From contig BROI01000012.1 of NCBI GenBank assembly GCA_027923505.1, positions 248,001 through 312,000 of the forward strand: a DNA stretch of 64,000 bases, read 5' to 3'. The first letter of the stretch is position 1; each line of letters opens with the position of its first letter. The notes below the pieces were generated by a model, which had not been told where the DNA came from, made no database searches, and saw only the letters and a program-made list of their open reading frames with translations. Source of the stretch: Mayamaea pseudoterrestris (Eukaryota > Bacillariophyta > Bacillariophyceae > Sellaphorales > Sellaphoraceae). Shown in pieces: positions 1 through 8,664 of this stretch. Position numbers and translations under genes: made by a program.

Positions 1-121
1 CATCTTCCAGAGCCAGAGCAAGAGTGCTCTCGCTGTCGTTGCCATTCAAGCGAGAGCAGCAATCCAGCAGGACGAGCAGCAAGGCTAGCCCAAGCACTAG
101 TAGTAGAGGAACCTTTACCAT
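1..121 (-). CDS. 5' end of a secreted or membrane protein gene (partial)
   Basis: Reading leftward from an ATG at 121 gives an open frame to the window edge, about 40 residues. It starts MVKVPLLLVLGLALLLVLL, a clear hydrophobic signal peptide or signal anchor, followed by a Cys pair (DCCSRLNGN) and an acidic/Ser stretch. The rest lies outside the window, so the product cannot be named. It is divergent from the TRM10-like gene at 411, and the 289 bp between them probably holds both promoters. The call rests on the hydrophobic core and the open frame only. Confidence 0.55.
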   Translation of the reverse strand, partial: MVKVPLLLVLGLALLLVLLDCCSRLNGNDSESTLALALED

Positions 122-410
122 GGCTCGTTAGAGTTGCAATGACTGAACCTAGAACCAGTCGGGGTCCGTTGGTCCCATTGTTTGCAAAGAATACGGGGCG
201 GAGAGGCGAATGCGAGGTCGTCATCAGGAGGTCACGGGGTTAATTAAAAAGGAGTCGTGAATGACCGTTTACTTTAGGATGACTCCGCGAAACAACGCTG
301 TCGGACTGGTTCAAAGTAACCATTGCGACATCTCACTCGCGGGTCGCCCGAATGTTTCGTCGCAGAAAAAGACAGTGCGTTACACTTGTGTTCAAAGCTT
401 CCCTTGACAT

Positions 411-1397
411 ATGAACGAAGCGGAAAGTGATCATGCTAGCGACTGCATCAATGACAAAGAGATGACGGATCAAGTCGAGTCATCGCCGCAGCATGCCGAC
501 GATTCCGACGAGACTCTTGCGTCAAAGTTGCGACAGCAGCTCACATTGACGACGACGAATGATACTACTATAGATCAGTCTAGAAAAGCTTCAGACGACA
601 ATGCACCGCTTCTACTGCTGTGTGACCTTGGCTATGGTTTCCCCAAGGAGGCGCGCCCGCGCAAGGAAAAGATGCTAGCCATTGCCAAACAGCTCGTCAA
701 CTTTTTGTCGTGGCAACATGAAACGTACAGCAGCCATGCTAATAGTAAGGTCAAATATAATATCAAGCTTCGTTTGGCGCACGTCGTACTGGTGGACTGC
801 AACGAAGACGGCGTTCAAGCTGCGCTGCTGGAACGAATGAAGGAAATTTGGCGTCGAGAGCGTTCCAATCTTGACTTTCCTTCGAACCTTTACTTTTCCA
901 AGCAATCACTACAAGACTATGCGAATGACTACAATAAATTGCCCGACTCCAGTGGAGACGATGTCAGTGAAAGCAGCCATATCAAGAATCCCTCCTTGAC
1001 GCAGCAACTGTTGATTTACCTTTCGCCCGACGCAGAGCAAATACTTGATACAGTTTCTGCGCCACCTCGAGCGCTGGTCATTGGCATGCTAATTGACCGA
1101 CGCATACAAGTGGAACGAAGCTTGCAGCGATCCAGTGACTTGCACATTGCGAGTGCACGCTGGCCGACGCTACCTGGACTGGATCCCAAGGAACCATTCA
1201 ACGTTGACTGCATATTGGAAGGAATGCAGCAGTGGGAGTGGAACGTTGCAGCAGCAGCAGCAGGCAAGGGCGACGCGCAAAGTGATGTATCTGGATCCGT
1301 CAATGACGACTTTACAAGTGACTGCTTTCGGAGCGCCGCCATGCAGGCCTACCAACGCCATCAGGCGCGACATCCGCAGCGTCCAAAGCACAAGTGA
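411..1397 (+). CDS. TRM10-like tRNA (guanine-N1) methyltransferase, SPOUT family
   Basis: 328 residues. An acidic, Ser-rich leader of about 65 residues is followed by a SPOUT-like fold. The first strand with an aspartate is LLLLCDLGYGF (residues 67-77). The family signature of TRM10 enzymes follows as LIYLSPDAEQIL near residue 201, then LVIGMLIDRR near 222 (family form: IIGGLVDR) and SARWPTLPG near 248. TRM10 proteins methylate N1 of purine 9 in tRNA using S-adenosylmethionine. The length fits the family. The insert of about 30 residues before the signature is Ser/Asp-rich and probably a loop. The start is the first ATG after a stop-rich leader. The match is by eye on three motifs in the right order; the substrate base (G9 or A9) cannot be told. 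Confidence 0.78.
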   Translation: MNEAESDHASDCINDKEMTDQVESSPQHADDSDETLASKLRQQLTLTTTNDTTIDQSRKASDDNAPLLLLCDLGYGFPKEARPRKEKMLAIAKQLVNFLSWQHETYSSHANSKVKYNIKLRLAHVVLVDCNEDGVQAALLERMKEIWRRERSNLDFPSNLYFSKQSLQDYANDYNKLPDSSGDDVSESSHIKNPSLTQQLLIYLSPDAEQILDTVSAPPRALVIGMLIDRRIQVERSLQRSSDLHIASARWPTLPGLDPKEPFNVDCILEGMQQWEWNVAAAAAGKGDAQSDVSGSVNDDFTSDCFRSAAMQAYQRHQARHPQRPKHK

Positions 1398-1759
1398 ACG
1401 ACTAGCATTCTCAAAGTATCAGGATAATCTTAACAAGTTATGCTTGTCGTCTGGTCGATGCTACACGGCAATTTACAGACTGGAAGGAGGTACGATGAGC
1501 AATCAGCTCATGCTCGGGATCGTTGCTGGCTTGCTGGCCCATGCGACTGCGTACGACTACATATAATAGATATCATCAAAGTACTCCATTCAATTATGTA
1601 TAGAAATTCGTTGTAAAAAGGTCAACGAGCGTGAATTCAGTTTGCGGAGGAATGCCTTACTCGTCCATGCCCAGTCGTTGTCATCGCTCACTTGTTTACA
1701 CATCATTCCGTCATAGTATTCCTTCGCCAATTGCCAGTCGCACACATTCTCCATATAAT
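1398..1759. other. Intergenic, convergent 3' ends
   Basis: Lies between the ends of the TRM10-like gene (+) and the PEN-2-like gene (-). An AT-richer patch near 1560-1620 is a plausible place for 3' processing. I see no gene, RNA or repeat here. Confidence 0.5.
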
Positions 1760-2119
1760 CTACCACCCCGTCAATGCCTGATCATCCGCATTGAGCATGA
1801 ACAAACTCGCCGGAAGCATTCCATTCACTCGCAACACTTGACTCGTCACAATCCATCCAATCCAAAGTGTACATACGATTGCCGCGCAGTACTGGCACCG
1901 ATGCACCCACTTTTGCGCCTCCAACTTGATTTCCTCCGGCGTCAAGACTGGAGTAGCGTCTTCGGGAAAGTGGTCGTCCGCGTTCAAGAGTCCTTGCTGC
2001 TGCTCGTCCTCGGGCGATTCAACATGGTTTCGCCAGTACCAGGCGTGAACGATCCATAGCCATGGCAAGCCAAAGCAGCCGGCTGTAAAAATGCGTTTGG
2101 AAAGTAAGTCTGTTCGCAT
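1760..2119 (-). CDS. PEN-2-like gamma-secretase subunit
   Basis: 119 residues from the ATG at 2119; PEN-2 proteins are usually about 100. The frame stays open upstream but that part looks non-coding. The first membrane segment has the PEN-2 pattern: SKRIFTAGCFGLPWLWIVHA, compared with a basic-aromatic stretch then FLPFLWLVN in animal PEN-2. A loop with acidic residues and LTPEEIKLEAQKW leads to a second segment, YCAAIVCTLWIGWIVTSQVL, which matches the family's W-rich second helix. PEN-2 is the smallest subunit of the gamma-secretase intramembrane protease and is needed for presenilin maturation in the ER/endomembranes. Presenilin, nicastrin and APH-1 are not in this window. Nothing regulatory is visible. 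Confidence 0.75.
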   Translation of the reverse strand: MRTDLLSKRIFTAGCFGLPWLWIVHAWYWRNHVESPEDEQQQGLLNADDHFPEDATPVLTPEEIKLEAQKWVHRCQYCAAIVCTLWIGWIVTSQVLRVNGMLPASLFMLNADDQALTGW

Positions 2120-2233
2120 ATTGACGGGAGTTAATTTTTTTAGTGTAATATAGTATCGGAGACGGAGGACAACTCGGATGCTGCTGCAGCTTCGAGTGAT
2201 GATGGACGAGATGCCTGCCGCCATCGCCAGTTC

Positions 2234-2605
2234 CTACATGTCGCACCGTGAATAATTGCGAGCCGGCCGACCACTGGCATGCTCACAATTTCCTTGGATC
2301 GCCAAAAGAATGTGCACCTCCTCGAGCGCATGTCCAATCACGTATGTCTTGTCTTTCAGTTGCTGCAAAGCGGCAGTGATGGTATCGTAGCTATTAGAGC
2401 TATCAATTTAAGTTAGACTGCTTCCATCAGCTCGCGAAAGCTGCGGAACGATGACACGAGCAACCTCCGGTGGCAAGCCAATCGAAAATGCTTCAACAAC
2501 CTCGTTTGTTTTGGAGCCTTGCGTTTGTTTACGCAGCGTCATTAACGATGGCAGCCACACTCCGACGAGTGCCGTCAAGAAGGCAGTGAACAGTACGCGG
2601 CGCAT
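2234..2605 (-). pseudogene. Small membrane-anchored protein with an in-frame stop (doubtful gene)
   Basis: From the ATG at 2605 (good context, AAAATGC) the frame codes MRRVLFTAFLTALVGVWLP, a convincing signal anchor, then TLRKQTQGSK and an amphipathic stretch ending at a TAA at 2408-2410. The same frame then stays open for about 56 further codons that look coding (TAALQQLKDKTYVIGHALEE) to a TAG at 2234. Either the gene is 65 residues long, or one stop splits a 122-residue protein, or a tiny intron or sequence error is involved. No donor/acceptor pair of normal intron length fits. It overlaps the + strand acidic frame at 2451-3059, so at most one may be real in the overlap. I do not recognise the family. 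Confidence 0.3.
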
Positions 2606-3059
2606 TTTGGATCGCAAACTTCACGACTTTCGTATTGAGCAGTTGCAGTTGCTGCATCGTCACGAACACGCGCCTGCCTCCCACCAAAATGATGAAGACG
2701 ATGACGACGACGCCAGCATTGATCGGGAGCTTGACGAACTATCGCAGTGGCAGGATCGAATACAAGCTGAATTGCTTGAGCTGGATACCTCGTGGAGCGA
2801 AGACCGAACAATTGACGAAGCGAATGATGATGATGATCGGAACGATGGCGATGCATTTTTCGGCGGAGATTGTAGCGAACGACAAAGCGAGGAGACTGTA
2901 AAGCTAAGCACGAATAATCGATTAAGCAGTTTGGAGATTGAGTGCGATGCGGGCTACGGTGCGTTTCGTGAGCGGCTATTGGATGTCCTACAAAGACTAT
3001 CCTTTCAGCATTCAGATGCATCAAATGAAAACATTATCGTGGCGGTTCAAACTCACTGA
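2451..3059 (+). CDS. Hypothetical acidic protein with short coiled coil
   Basis: 202 residues with no internal methionine after the first. Residues about 80-95 hold an Asp run (NDEDDDDDASIDRELDE), followed by a helical, heptad-like stretch (DELSQWQDRIQAELLELD), a second acidic patch, and a conserved-looking end (GAFRERLLDVLQRLSFQH). No domain recognised. The first 50 codons overlap the minus-strand frame 2234-2605, and the lack of later ATGs suggests the true start may come from an upstream exon. Nearby + strand fragments around 2180-2400 could supply it, but I could not find a convincing splice pair. Confidence 0.4.
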   Translation: MTRATSGGKPIENASTTSFVLEPCVCLRSVINDGSHTPTSAVKKAVNSTRRILDRKLHDFRIEQLQLLHRHEHAPASHQNDEDDDDDASIDRELDELSQWQDRIQAELLELDTSWSEDRTIDEANDDDDRNDGDAFFGGDCSERQSEETVKLSTNNRLSSLEIECDAGYGAFRERLLDVLQRLSFQHSDASNENIIVAVQTH

Positions 3060-3389
3060 TGCAAATAAAAGCGCGATAATTGCGACATGTAAATGCGACA
3101 TGGTCATGATAATGTGTCGCCGACTTATAATCACCGAATTGACGACTAATAGAGCGCGAGGATTCATGAGCTGCTAATTCGTGATCTTGCAAAGAAAGAT
3201 GTAACGGTGAAAGCGGCCGATGTGAGGCGCCCCTGTCAATTCATTCTCATCTGAAGATACGTTGTGGTGGGTTAGCATGGCGCCGGCGACTACATTTAGA
3301 TGATATCATATGCAACATAAAAAGAATTATGTATGGCGTGCACGCTCGTCAATAACGACATGCCATAATTGAAGCTAATATAAACGAAA
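3060..3389. other. Intergenic, convergent 3' ends
   Basis: Between a doubtful + strand gene and the LRR-like gene on the minus strand. AT-rich near 3300-3390. No feature seen. Confidence 0.5.
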
Positions 3390-4853
3390 TTATGTTTCAT
3401 TGGCTTTGCGCTTACGTCGGCCAGCAACACCTGCAATGTTCACTCGACAGATCGCGGGATTTTCACGAACATGAGTAAACACAGAACTCAAATCAGAGTT
3501 AACTTTGTGGTGGGCGAGAACTTGAATGCCTCCCTCCTGGTTTGCAGCGTTGGTAGCCATGTACCCGCGGCCGGCACTGTTGAGGCGGCGAAAGATCTTG
3601 ACCTTTCCGCGCGTCGATTCGTCTGCGCCGTTTAAATGAACACGCTTCAGTGCGTAATTTGTTTCCAGAACTGCCATAGTTTTGGGATAAAGGCATGTGT
3701 TTGCCGTTTGGCCACCGGCCCTGAACACTGTCAAGTCTTTCAACTTGAGGCATTTCTGGATGCAATTGGCCAATGCGTTATCAAAACTAGGAGAAATGCA
3801 AAAATTGATAAGCTCAAGCATTTTGAGTCGCGGACAGCATGCTAGAGAGCAGGTAATGGCCGCCATTGCTGCATCAAACCTTTCCTTGCTGTCAGCCATC
3901 GTATATTCCATGGCACCCCAATACTTGATTGAAAGTTTTTCCAGCTGATGCATAAAGGCAATGCCAGGCGCAAGACTCTCCCAAAAAATGATCTTATCGT
4001 TCGCGAACATAACATCTGTCAGCCGTAATTCCTTTACATGTGTGCCTGCCAATGCAGTGGCGAGGGATTTCGCATCTTCAAATTTGCATCCATCGAATGC
4101 GAGGGCCTTGATATTTGTATGAATAATTCCGTCGCACAGAATTCTATGAGAGCCATCTAAAAAGAGCAATCTATGTATTCCGACTTGGAGCTTTGACGCA
4201 GCGACCACCAGCAAATCAGCAAGAACATGAGCTGCGCCAGGGCCTACATCTAGGAAGTCGTAGGGAGCCACATTTAAGTCAAGTTCTGCAAGCGACGGCA
4301 AGGTCTGGAAGATCGGAAAGATTGCTGGATAATGCTCCGTTGGGACGCTCAGCTCAATCGATTTAATGTTAGGATGATTGCGAATGCCTGTCACAATTGC
4401 CCGAAAGTTCTGCGCAGACTGCGGACGGTATACGCAGAATATAACAACACAAGTTACCTGCCGTAGACCAAGTAGCGCACATCCGTGCAAAGTACCCCAA
4501 GGTTGGTCCTCCGAAATCAGTAGCATATCTTCAATGGTCGATATGTTTCCAAGTGCATCGCAAAGTCTTTGGTACATAGCTAACAGTTTAGCTCCAGAAC
4601 GAGTGCGCGGATCAAAATTCAGACCAGGCCGAACCCCGCAGAATTCAATCCTTTTTAAAGGAGCCTGCTGTAGAGCCTCTAGAACCTGTTGCGTCGATTC
4701 TTCGTCCAGTAAAAGATATTTTTCCATAAAATGGCTATCAACAATAAAATCGATGCTGACGTTCGGAAACAAGGGCTGGTATTTAAGAACCTCATTAATA
4801 AAGTCATTGTGGTCCATGTCCAACAACCAACGAAGACGTTGACCCACTGTCAT
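3390..4853 (-). CDS. Leucine-rich-repeat-like (RNI-type) protein
   Basis: 487 residues, single exon, starting MTVGQRLRWLLDMDHNDF. The protein is an array of irregular units with spaced Leu/Ile and Cys/Asn positions, such as IKSIELSVP, LAELDLNVAP, IKALAFDGCKF, VKELRLTDVMF, LEKLSIKYWG, LKMLELINFCI and LKDLTVFRAGG, spaced roughly 25-35 residues apart. This is the pattern of ribonuclease-inhibitor-type leucine-rich repeats used for protein binding. There is no signal peptide, membrane segment, F-box or nucleotide-binding domain. The C-terminus is basic (AGRRKRKANET), a possible nuclear signal. Large families of such proteins are common in diatoms. Partner and role unknown. Confidence 0.65.
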   Translation of the reverse strand: MTVGQRLRWLLDMDHNDFINEVLKYQPLFPNVSIDFIVDSHFMEKYLLLDEESTQQVLEALQQAPLKRIEFCGVRPGLNFDPRTRSGAKLLAMYQRLCDALGNISTIEDMLLISEDQPWGTLHGCALLGLRQVTCVVIFCVYRPQSAQNFRAIVTGIRNHPNIKSIELSVPTEHYPAIFPIFQTLPSLAELDLNVAPYDFLDVGPGAAHVLADLLVVAASKLQVGIHRLLFLDGSHRILCDGIIHTNIKALAFDGCKFEDAKSLATALAGTHVKELRLTDVMFANDKIIFWESLAPGIAFMHQLEKLSIKYWGAMEYTMADSKERFDAAMAAITCSLACCPRLKMLELINFCISPSFDNALANCIQKCLKLKDLTVFRAGGQTANTCLYPKTMAVLETNYALKRVHLNGADESTRGKVKIFRRLNSAGRGYMATNAANQEGGIQVLAHHKVNSDLSSVFTHVRENPAICRVNIAGVAGRRKRKANET

Positions 4854-5328
4854 CTTATGAGCTTTGCTTTGAACTGATAACCAAAGAAATCAGTCTGCCT
4901 CCTTTCAGCTTCGTGCTCCTGGCTGCGTCGCTTGCTGTTGTTGTGCGGCGGTGGCGAAAGGCTAGTCTACCCGTAGCAAACTGCAGATTTTAGGTGTTAT
5001 AGTCGATGCCAGAGCGATCAAAGACAAGTAGTAAGAGACGTTTAGAGCCTCGCGCTTTCAGTGAAGCTTTGACGAGTTCCGTCTTGTTGTCTATTGATGC
5101 AGAGAGTCGCAGGTTGTGAGTGCTTTGCGGCTGGAGTTTCATTGTCGTACAGGTATCCGGTACCGGTAAGATTTTTTAAAACTTCTTTGCTACCTTCAGG
5201 TTAGTTGCGCAATCGTAGCTTTTAGCTTCGTTGCGCTACATATAAAAACGCGCACACATGTGCTTGCGACCATTTATTTCATGTAATTAACAGCTTTTGT
5301 CCCGTTGCCACAGTAGCGGTCACCTGCA
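4854..5328. other. Intergenic
   Basis: 5' region of the LRR-like gene and 3' flank of the DUF2854 gene. Contains the 8-base palindrome TACCGGTA at 5161-5168, a motif repeated in other intergenic stretches here. No gene seen. Confidence 0.45.
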
Positions 5329-6353
5329 CTATGCCGATACTGCTGTTTCCTTGGTTTCACTCTCCTTGGGTGGCTCCGCTGACTTGCCGCCCTTCGTTGT
5401 AAGCTGAATACCAACGAGCCGCTGCTCGGCGTCAATCTTGATTACATCGGCCGTCACGTTTGGTCCAAAGAACGTTTCATACTTTTTGATGCGTCGCTCA
5501 TCGGCCCACATTTTGTAGGGCGTATCAAGCGACTGCCACACCATGGTGAAGACTAGTTCACCGTTTGGTGAAACATCCTGTCGCAGCTCCTGCAGCTGCG
5601 GGTAGTCCTTGCCCGGCACGACGAGTCCCAGCTTCTTGACGGTGGTATCCAAGTGCGCCTCGTCTCCGTATCGGTGCCGCGTCACGTCCTGCTTGATCTT
5701 TTTGATCGTTTCGGTAGCCTTTGACTCGTAGACTTGTTCGGCTAGCTCGGTCGTCTTGACGCCAACGGGTTCAATCTCGGCGTATTTCAACGCCGCGCCC
5801 GCCAAAAAGATTGGAATACCGTAAACAAAACCCAGTCCAGACAGTGAAATACCTTCCGAATTGTCGCCACCCAAGTATTCGACAAACGACAGAAGCGTCA
5901 CCAATAGTCCCGCGCCAATGACCAAGTTGCCGAGCGAAAAGCCTCGAATCTCAAAGGGAGGTTCGCCAGCGTTGTTGACGCCGGCGCCGCCAATCATGGC
6001 GGACTTGCTGGGGGTGCTTGACGACCAGCCGCCGTCCTGCATTTGTTTTAAAAGGATGAATGAGTGTGAAAAGAGAAGAGAGAAACGTGATAGAGTGAGT
6101 CACATGCTGCATCATTTACATATCACAATTAAAAAGCTTTCCATGCGCAGCATGTTCAATGATGGCAACGTACATCATCCGACATGTATAGTGGCTGTTG
6201 TTTTTGTAATTGTGGTTTCCTTGTTGACGATGATGAGATTCGACTCGATCGTTCCTTTTGATCCAGCAATGAGTTACTTCGTGGAGGTGGAACATGAAAG
6301 CATGACGTTACTTGCAGTAAGCAAGCGAGCGATAGGATGAGCGTCTTGATCAT
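5329..6353 (-). CDS. Plastid-targeted DUF2854 protein, two exons
   Basis: Exons 6353-6174 and 6036-5329; the 137-bp intron begins GTACGT and ends ATGCAG, and joins SDD to DGGW in frame. The product is 295 residues. Exon 1 codes a signal peptide (MIKTLILSLACLLQVTSC) with Phe right after the predicted cleavage (FHVPPPRSN), then a Ser/Arg/Lys-rich stretch. This is the bipartite plastid presequence of diatoms. Exon 2 has two hydrophobic helices (LGNLVIGAGLLVTLLSFVEY and GLGFVYGIPIFLAGAALKYA) followed by EIEPVGVKT, the hallmark region of DUF2854, a family found in cyanobacteria and plastids. The C-terminal domain is soluble with a lysine-rich tail. The protein probably sits in the thylakoid or inner envelope; biochemical role unknown. 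Exon 2 read alone would give a false start and miss the targeting signal. Confidence 0.8.
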
Positions 6354-6835
6354 TCTAATGGTACAAGTGTGTATTGCTCTGGATAGTGACTGTTGTGTTT
6401 GTGGCTCGTTGCAAAAGTGGAGAGTACTTCCTGTTTCTATGAATGAGCAGTTTCTCGTCTTGTACAATTGCAGCAATGAGTCAACAAGTATTATGGACGA
6501 GACTACCGTATGCTACGAAACAACGCAGACCAAGACGAAAAACAGCAACAGGGCAGCAAGCCAACGACGTGTTTCGTCGTCTCTCGGATGTTCCACCACA
6601 GCAACATCCAATCCAGCAACTGCAACACGCGATGCGTCGGCGTGACGAGGACCGCTGACGTATCTTTGTGAAAGTCGGAGCGGTTATTATATGTAGTGCT
6701 AAGACATGATGACGTTTTGATTACATTTCCACGTGTTCGACGCGCGTTTCGCATTTCCATGCATGCATGCCTGCTTTGCCATCACAATCTCTTCTCTCTA
6801 CATGCTTGGCAATACTAAGTACTAGAGAAATAACA
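6354..6835. other. Intergenic between divergent genes
   Basis: Shared upstream region of the DUF2854 gene (-) and the DnaJ gene (+). A run of ATGCATGC-like sequence lies near 6759-6770. No RNA or additional gene recognised. Confidence 0.45.
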
Positions 6836-8254
6836 ATGAAACGACTACTGCGACGGCAATATCGAACAGTGTTCTCGTATCGATCGCTCGCTCTCCTCTT
6901 GCTCGCACTAAGCTGCCTTGCGTTCACCAGTGGTGCGAGCGCTCGCCGGAATCGGAGCAATCAGCAGCAATCAACGAATGCAAATAACAACGACGAAACT
7001 GACTACTACAAGATCCTTGGCGTCAAGCGCACCGCCAAGCCCAAGGAAATCAAAAAGCAGTACCACAAGCTTGCGTTGCAGCATCATCCCGATAAAGTGC
7101 CTGCTGCGGAAAAACCGCAGGCCGAGCAACAATTTGTCAAAATATCCACCGCCTACGCCGTCCTGAGTGACGACGAAAAGCGCAGCGTCTACGACAAGTA
7201 TGGCGTTCGTGGATTGGAAGCGTTGGAGCGAGGCGTCAATCCCGAGGAGGCGGGGTTTGGAGCGAGTAATGGTGGCAACGGATTTCCAAACGGAGGCTTT
7301 GGTGGAGGACAACAGCAGCAGTTTCACTTTGGTACGGGTGGACCAGGTGGCGCAAACTTTGACGCGTTTCGCATGTTTGAGGAAATGTTTGGGAGTGCCG
7401 GTGGTGCTGGTGGATTTGGCGCTGGCGGCTTTCCAGGCGGAAATGGCGGTGGGTTTGGTCGGCCGCAGCAGCAGTCACCACCACCCGACTTGTTTCCCAA
7501 GAACCACGAAACAATCAGCAAACTGGGGAGTCCAAAGTATCCCAACGCTTCCTCCAAGTACCTTTGGTTCGTCATGTTTTACCTTAACGATCGCGCCAGT
7601 GCGGCCGTCAAGGAGCAACTTGAACTGCTGGCGCAGAAAACCGCCGGCACGTTCAAGGTTGGCGCCATGGACTGCCGCAAGTCGGATGTGGAAGCAAGAT
7701 ATTGCGCGAAACTTGGCGTGGACGACTTGCCGGCGTTTGGATTCGTCGTCAACGGCAAGACGATATTGTTTGAGGATGCCAATCGAATACCGTCGGCCAA
7801 GAGCATGCACGAGTTTGCCATGAGCAACATGCCGCGCGAGTTGATAGTGAATGTGAATCACGTTTCGCAAATGCAGGAGCGACTCTTAATTGCCGTCACC
7901 AAGCAAGCGAGTGGTAAGCGGAGGAAGCAGAGTCGCATACACGGATCGGTGCTGCTACTGACGGACAAGTACGAAACGTCGGCCCTCTACTACTCGATTG
8001 CCTACAAGTATCGCACCTCCTTTTTATTTGGCGAGTCGCGCGCCGGGAACTTGGGTTTGGCCAAGGAGCTTGGTGTGAAAAAGTATCCGCTGCTCGTTGC
8101 TTTCGTGCCAAGGGGACGAGGAACGGAACGTTACAGTGACGAGTGGGACTTGGTGAAATATGCGGGCGAGCTCAACGCCAATGCCATTGGCAAGTGGCTC
8201 GACAAGGTTGTGACAACTGTCGAAACAAAGCAACGAGCAGAATATGGTTTATAG
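6836..8254 (+). CDS. ER J-domain protein with thioredoxin-like domains
   Basis: 472 residues from the ATG at 6836, chosen because a signal peptide follows (basic N-terminus, then [13 protein letters not shown]). The J domain spans about residues 56-125 with the HPD triad at 84-86, so it should stimulate an Hsp70, here an ER-luminal BiP. A Gly/Phe-rich linker follows at about 135-235. Next is a thioredoxin-like fold ([12 protein letters not shown] ... [11 protein letters not shown] ... DDLPAFGFV) that keeps the cis-proline region but lacks a CxxC active site. A second similar unit comes near the C-terminus ([13 protein letters not shown]). The layout recalls metazoan DNAJC10/DNAJC16-type proteins. 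Without redox cysteines it is more likely a client-binding co-chaperone than an oxidoreductase. There is no KDEL-like end (ends RAEYGL). Confidence 0.82.
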   Translation: MKRLLRRQYRTVFSYRSLALLLLALSCLAFTSGASARRNRSNQQQSTNANNNDETDYYKILGVKRTAKPKEIKKQYHKLALQHHPDKVPAAEKPQAEQQFVKISTAYAVLSDDEKRSVYDKYGVRGLEALERGVNPEEAGFGASNGGNGFPNGGFGGGQQQQFHFGTGGPGGANFDAFRMFEEMFGSAGGAGGFGAGGFPGGNGGGFGRPQQQSPPPDLFPKNHETISKLGSPKYPNASSKYLWFVMFYLNDRASAAVKEQLELLAQKTAGTFKVGAMDCRKSDVEARYCAKLGVDDLPAFGFVVNGKTILFEDANRIPSAKSMHEFAMSNMPRELIVNVNHVSQMQERLLIAVTKQASGKRRKQSRIHGSVLLLTDKYETSALYYSIAYKYRTSFLFGESRAGNLGLAKELGVKKYPLLVAFVPRGRGTERYSDEWDLVKYAGELNANAIGKWLDKVVTTVETKQRAEYGL

Positions 8255-8664
8255 CAGCAGCATCACGATAACAACATTTGCATTATAAATGTTTCGTGAA
8301 GCTGGTCATGTTGGAGCACATTCGATGCCATCTGGACCAACGACAGCTGCGACGCATAATTCATTGCGCATACTGACTACAATGATATATTTAAAAGACG
8401 GCAACGTTATTTCAATGTCTTTTCGTGCACCCTAGCTGGGCAAGTAGGCGGCAAGAATTTAGAAAGACGCCATGGACTGCTACCCATATTGATTTCGCTG
8501 CAGTAAATGCAGTTACGGCTACGAGTCGACGCCACGGCTCGCATCGGAAATGCGTCAAAGCATTGGCAGATCATTTTCAATTTGCAGTAGCAAGTGGAAC
8601 GCTGGCGTCGTCACGAGCCGTCAGCACGAGCAACAATGTTTCAAACCGACTACCACTGCTAAAA
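8255..8664. other. Intergenic, convergent 3' ends
   Basis: Between the DnaJ gene (+) and the sulfotransferase-like gene (-). No feature seen; a short frame at 8425-8877 runs antisense into the neighbour and is rejected. Confidence 0.5.
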
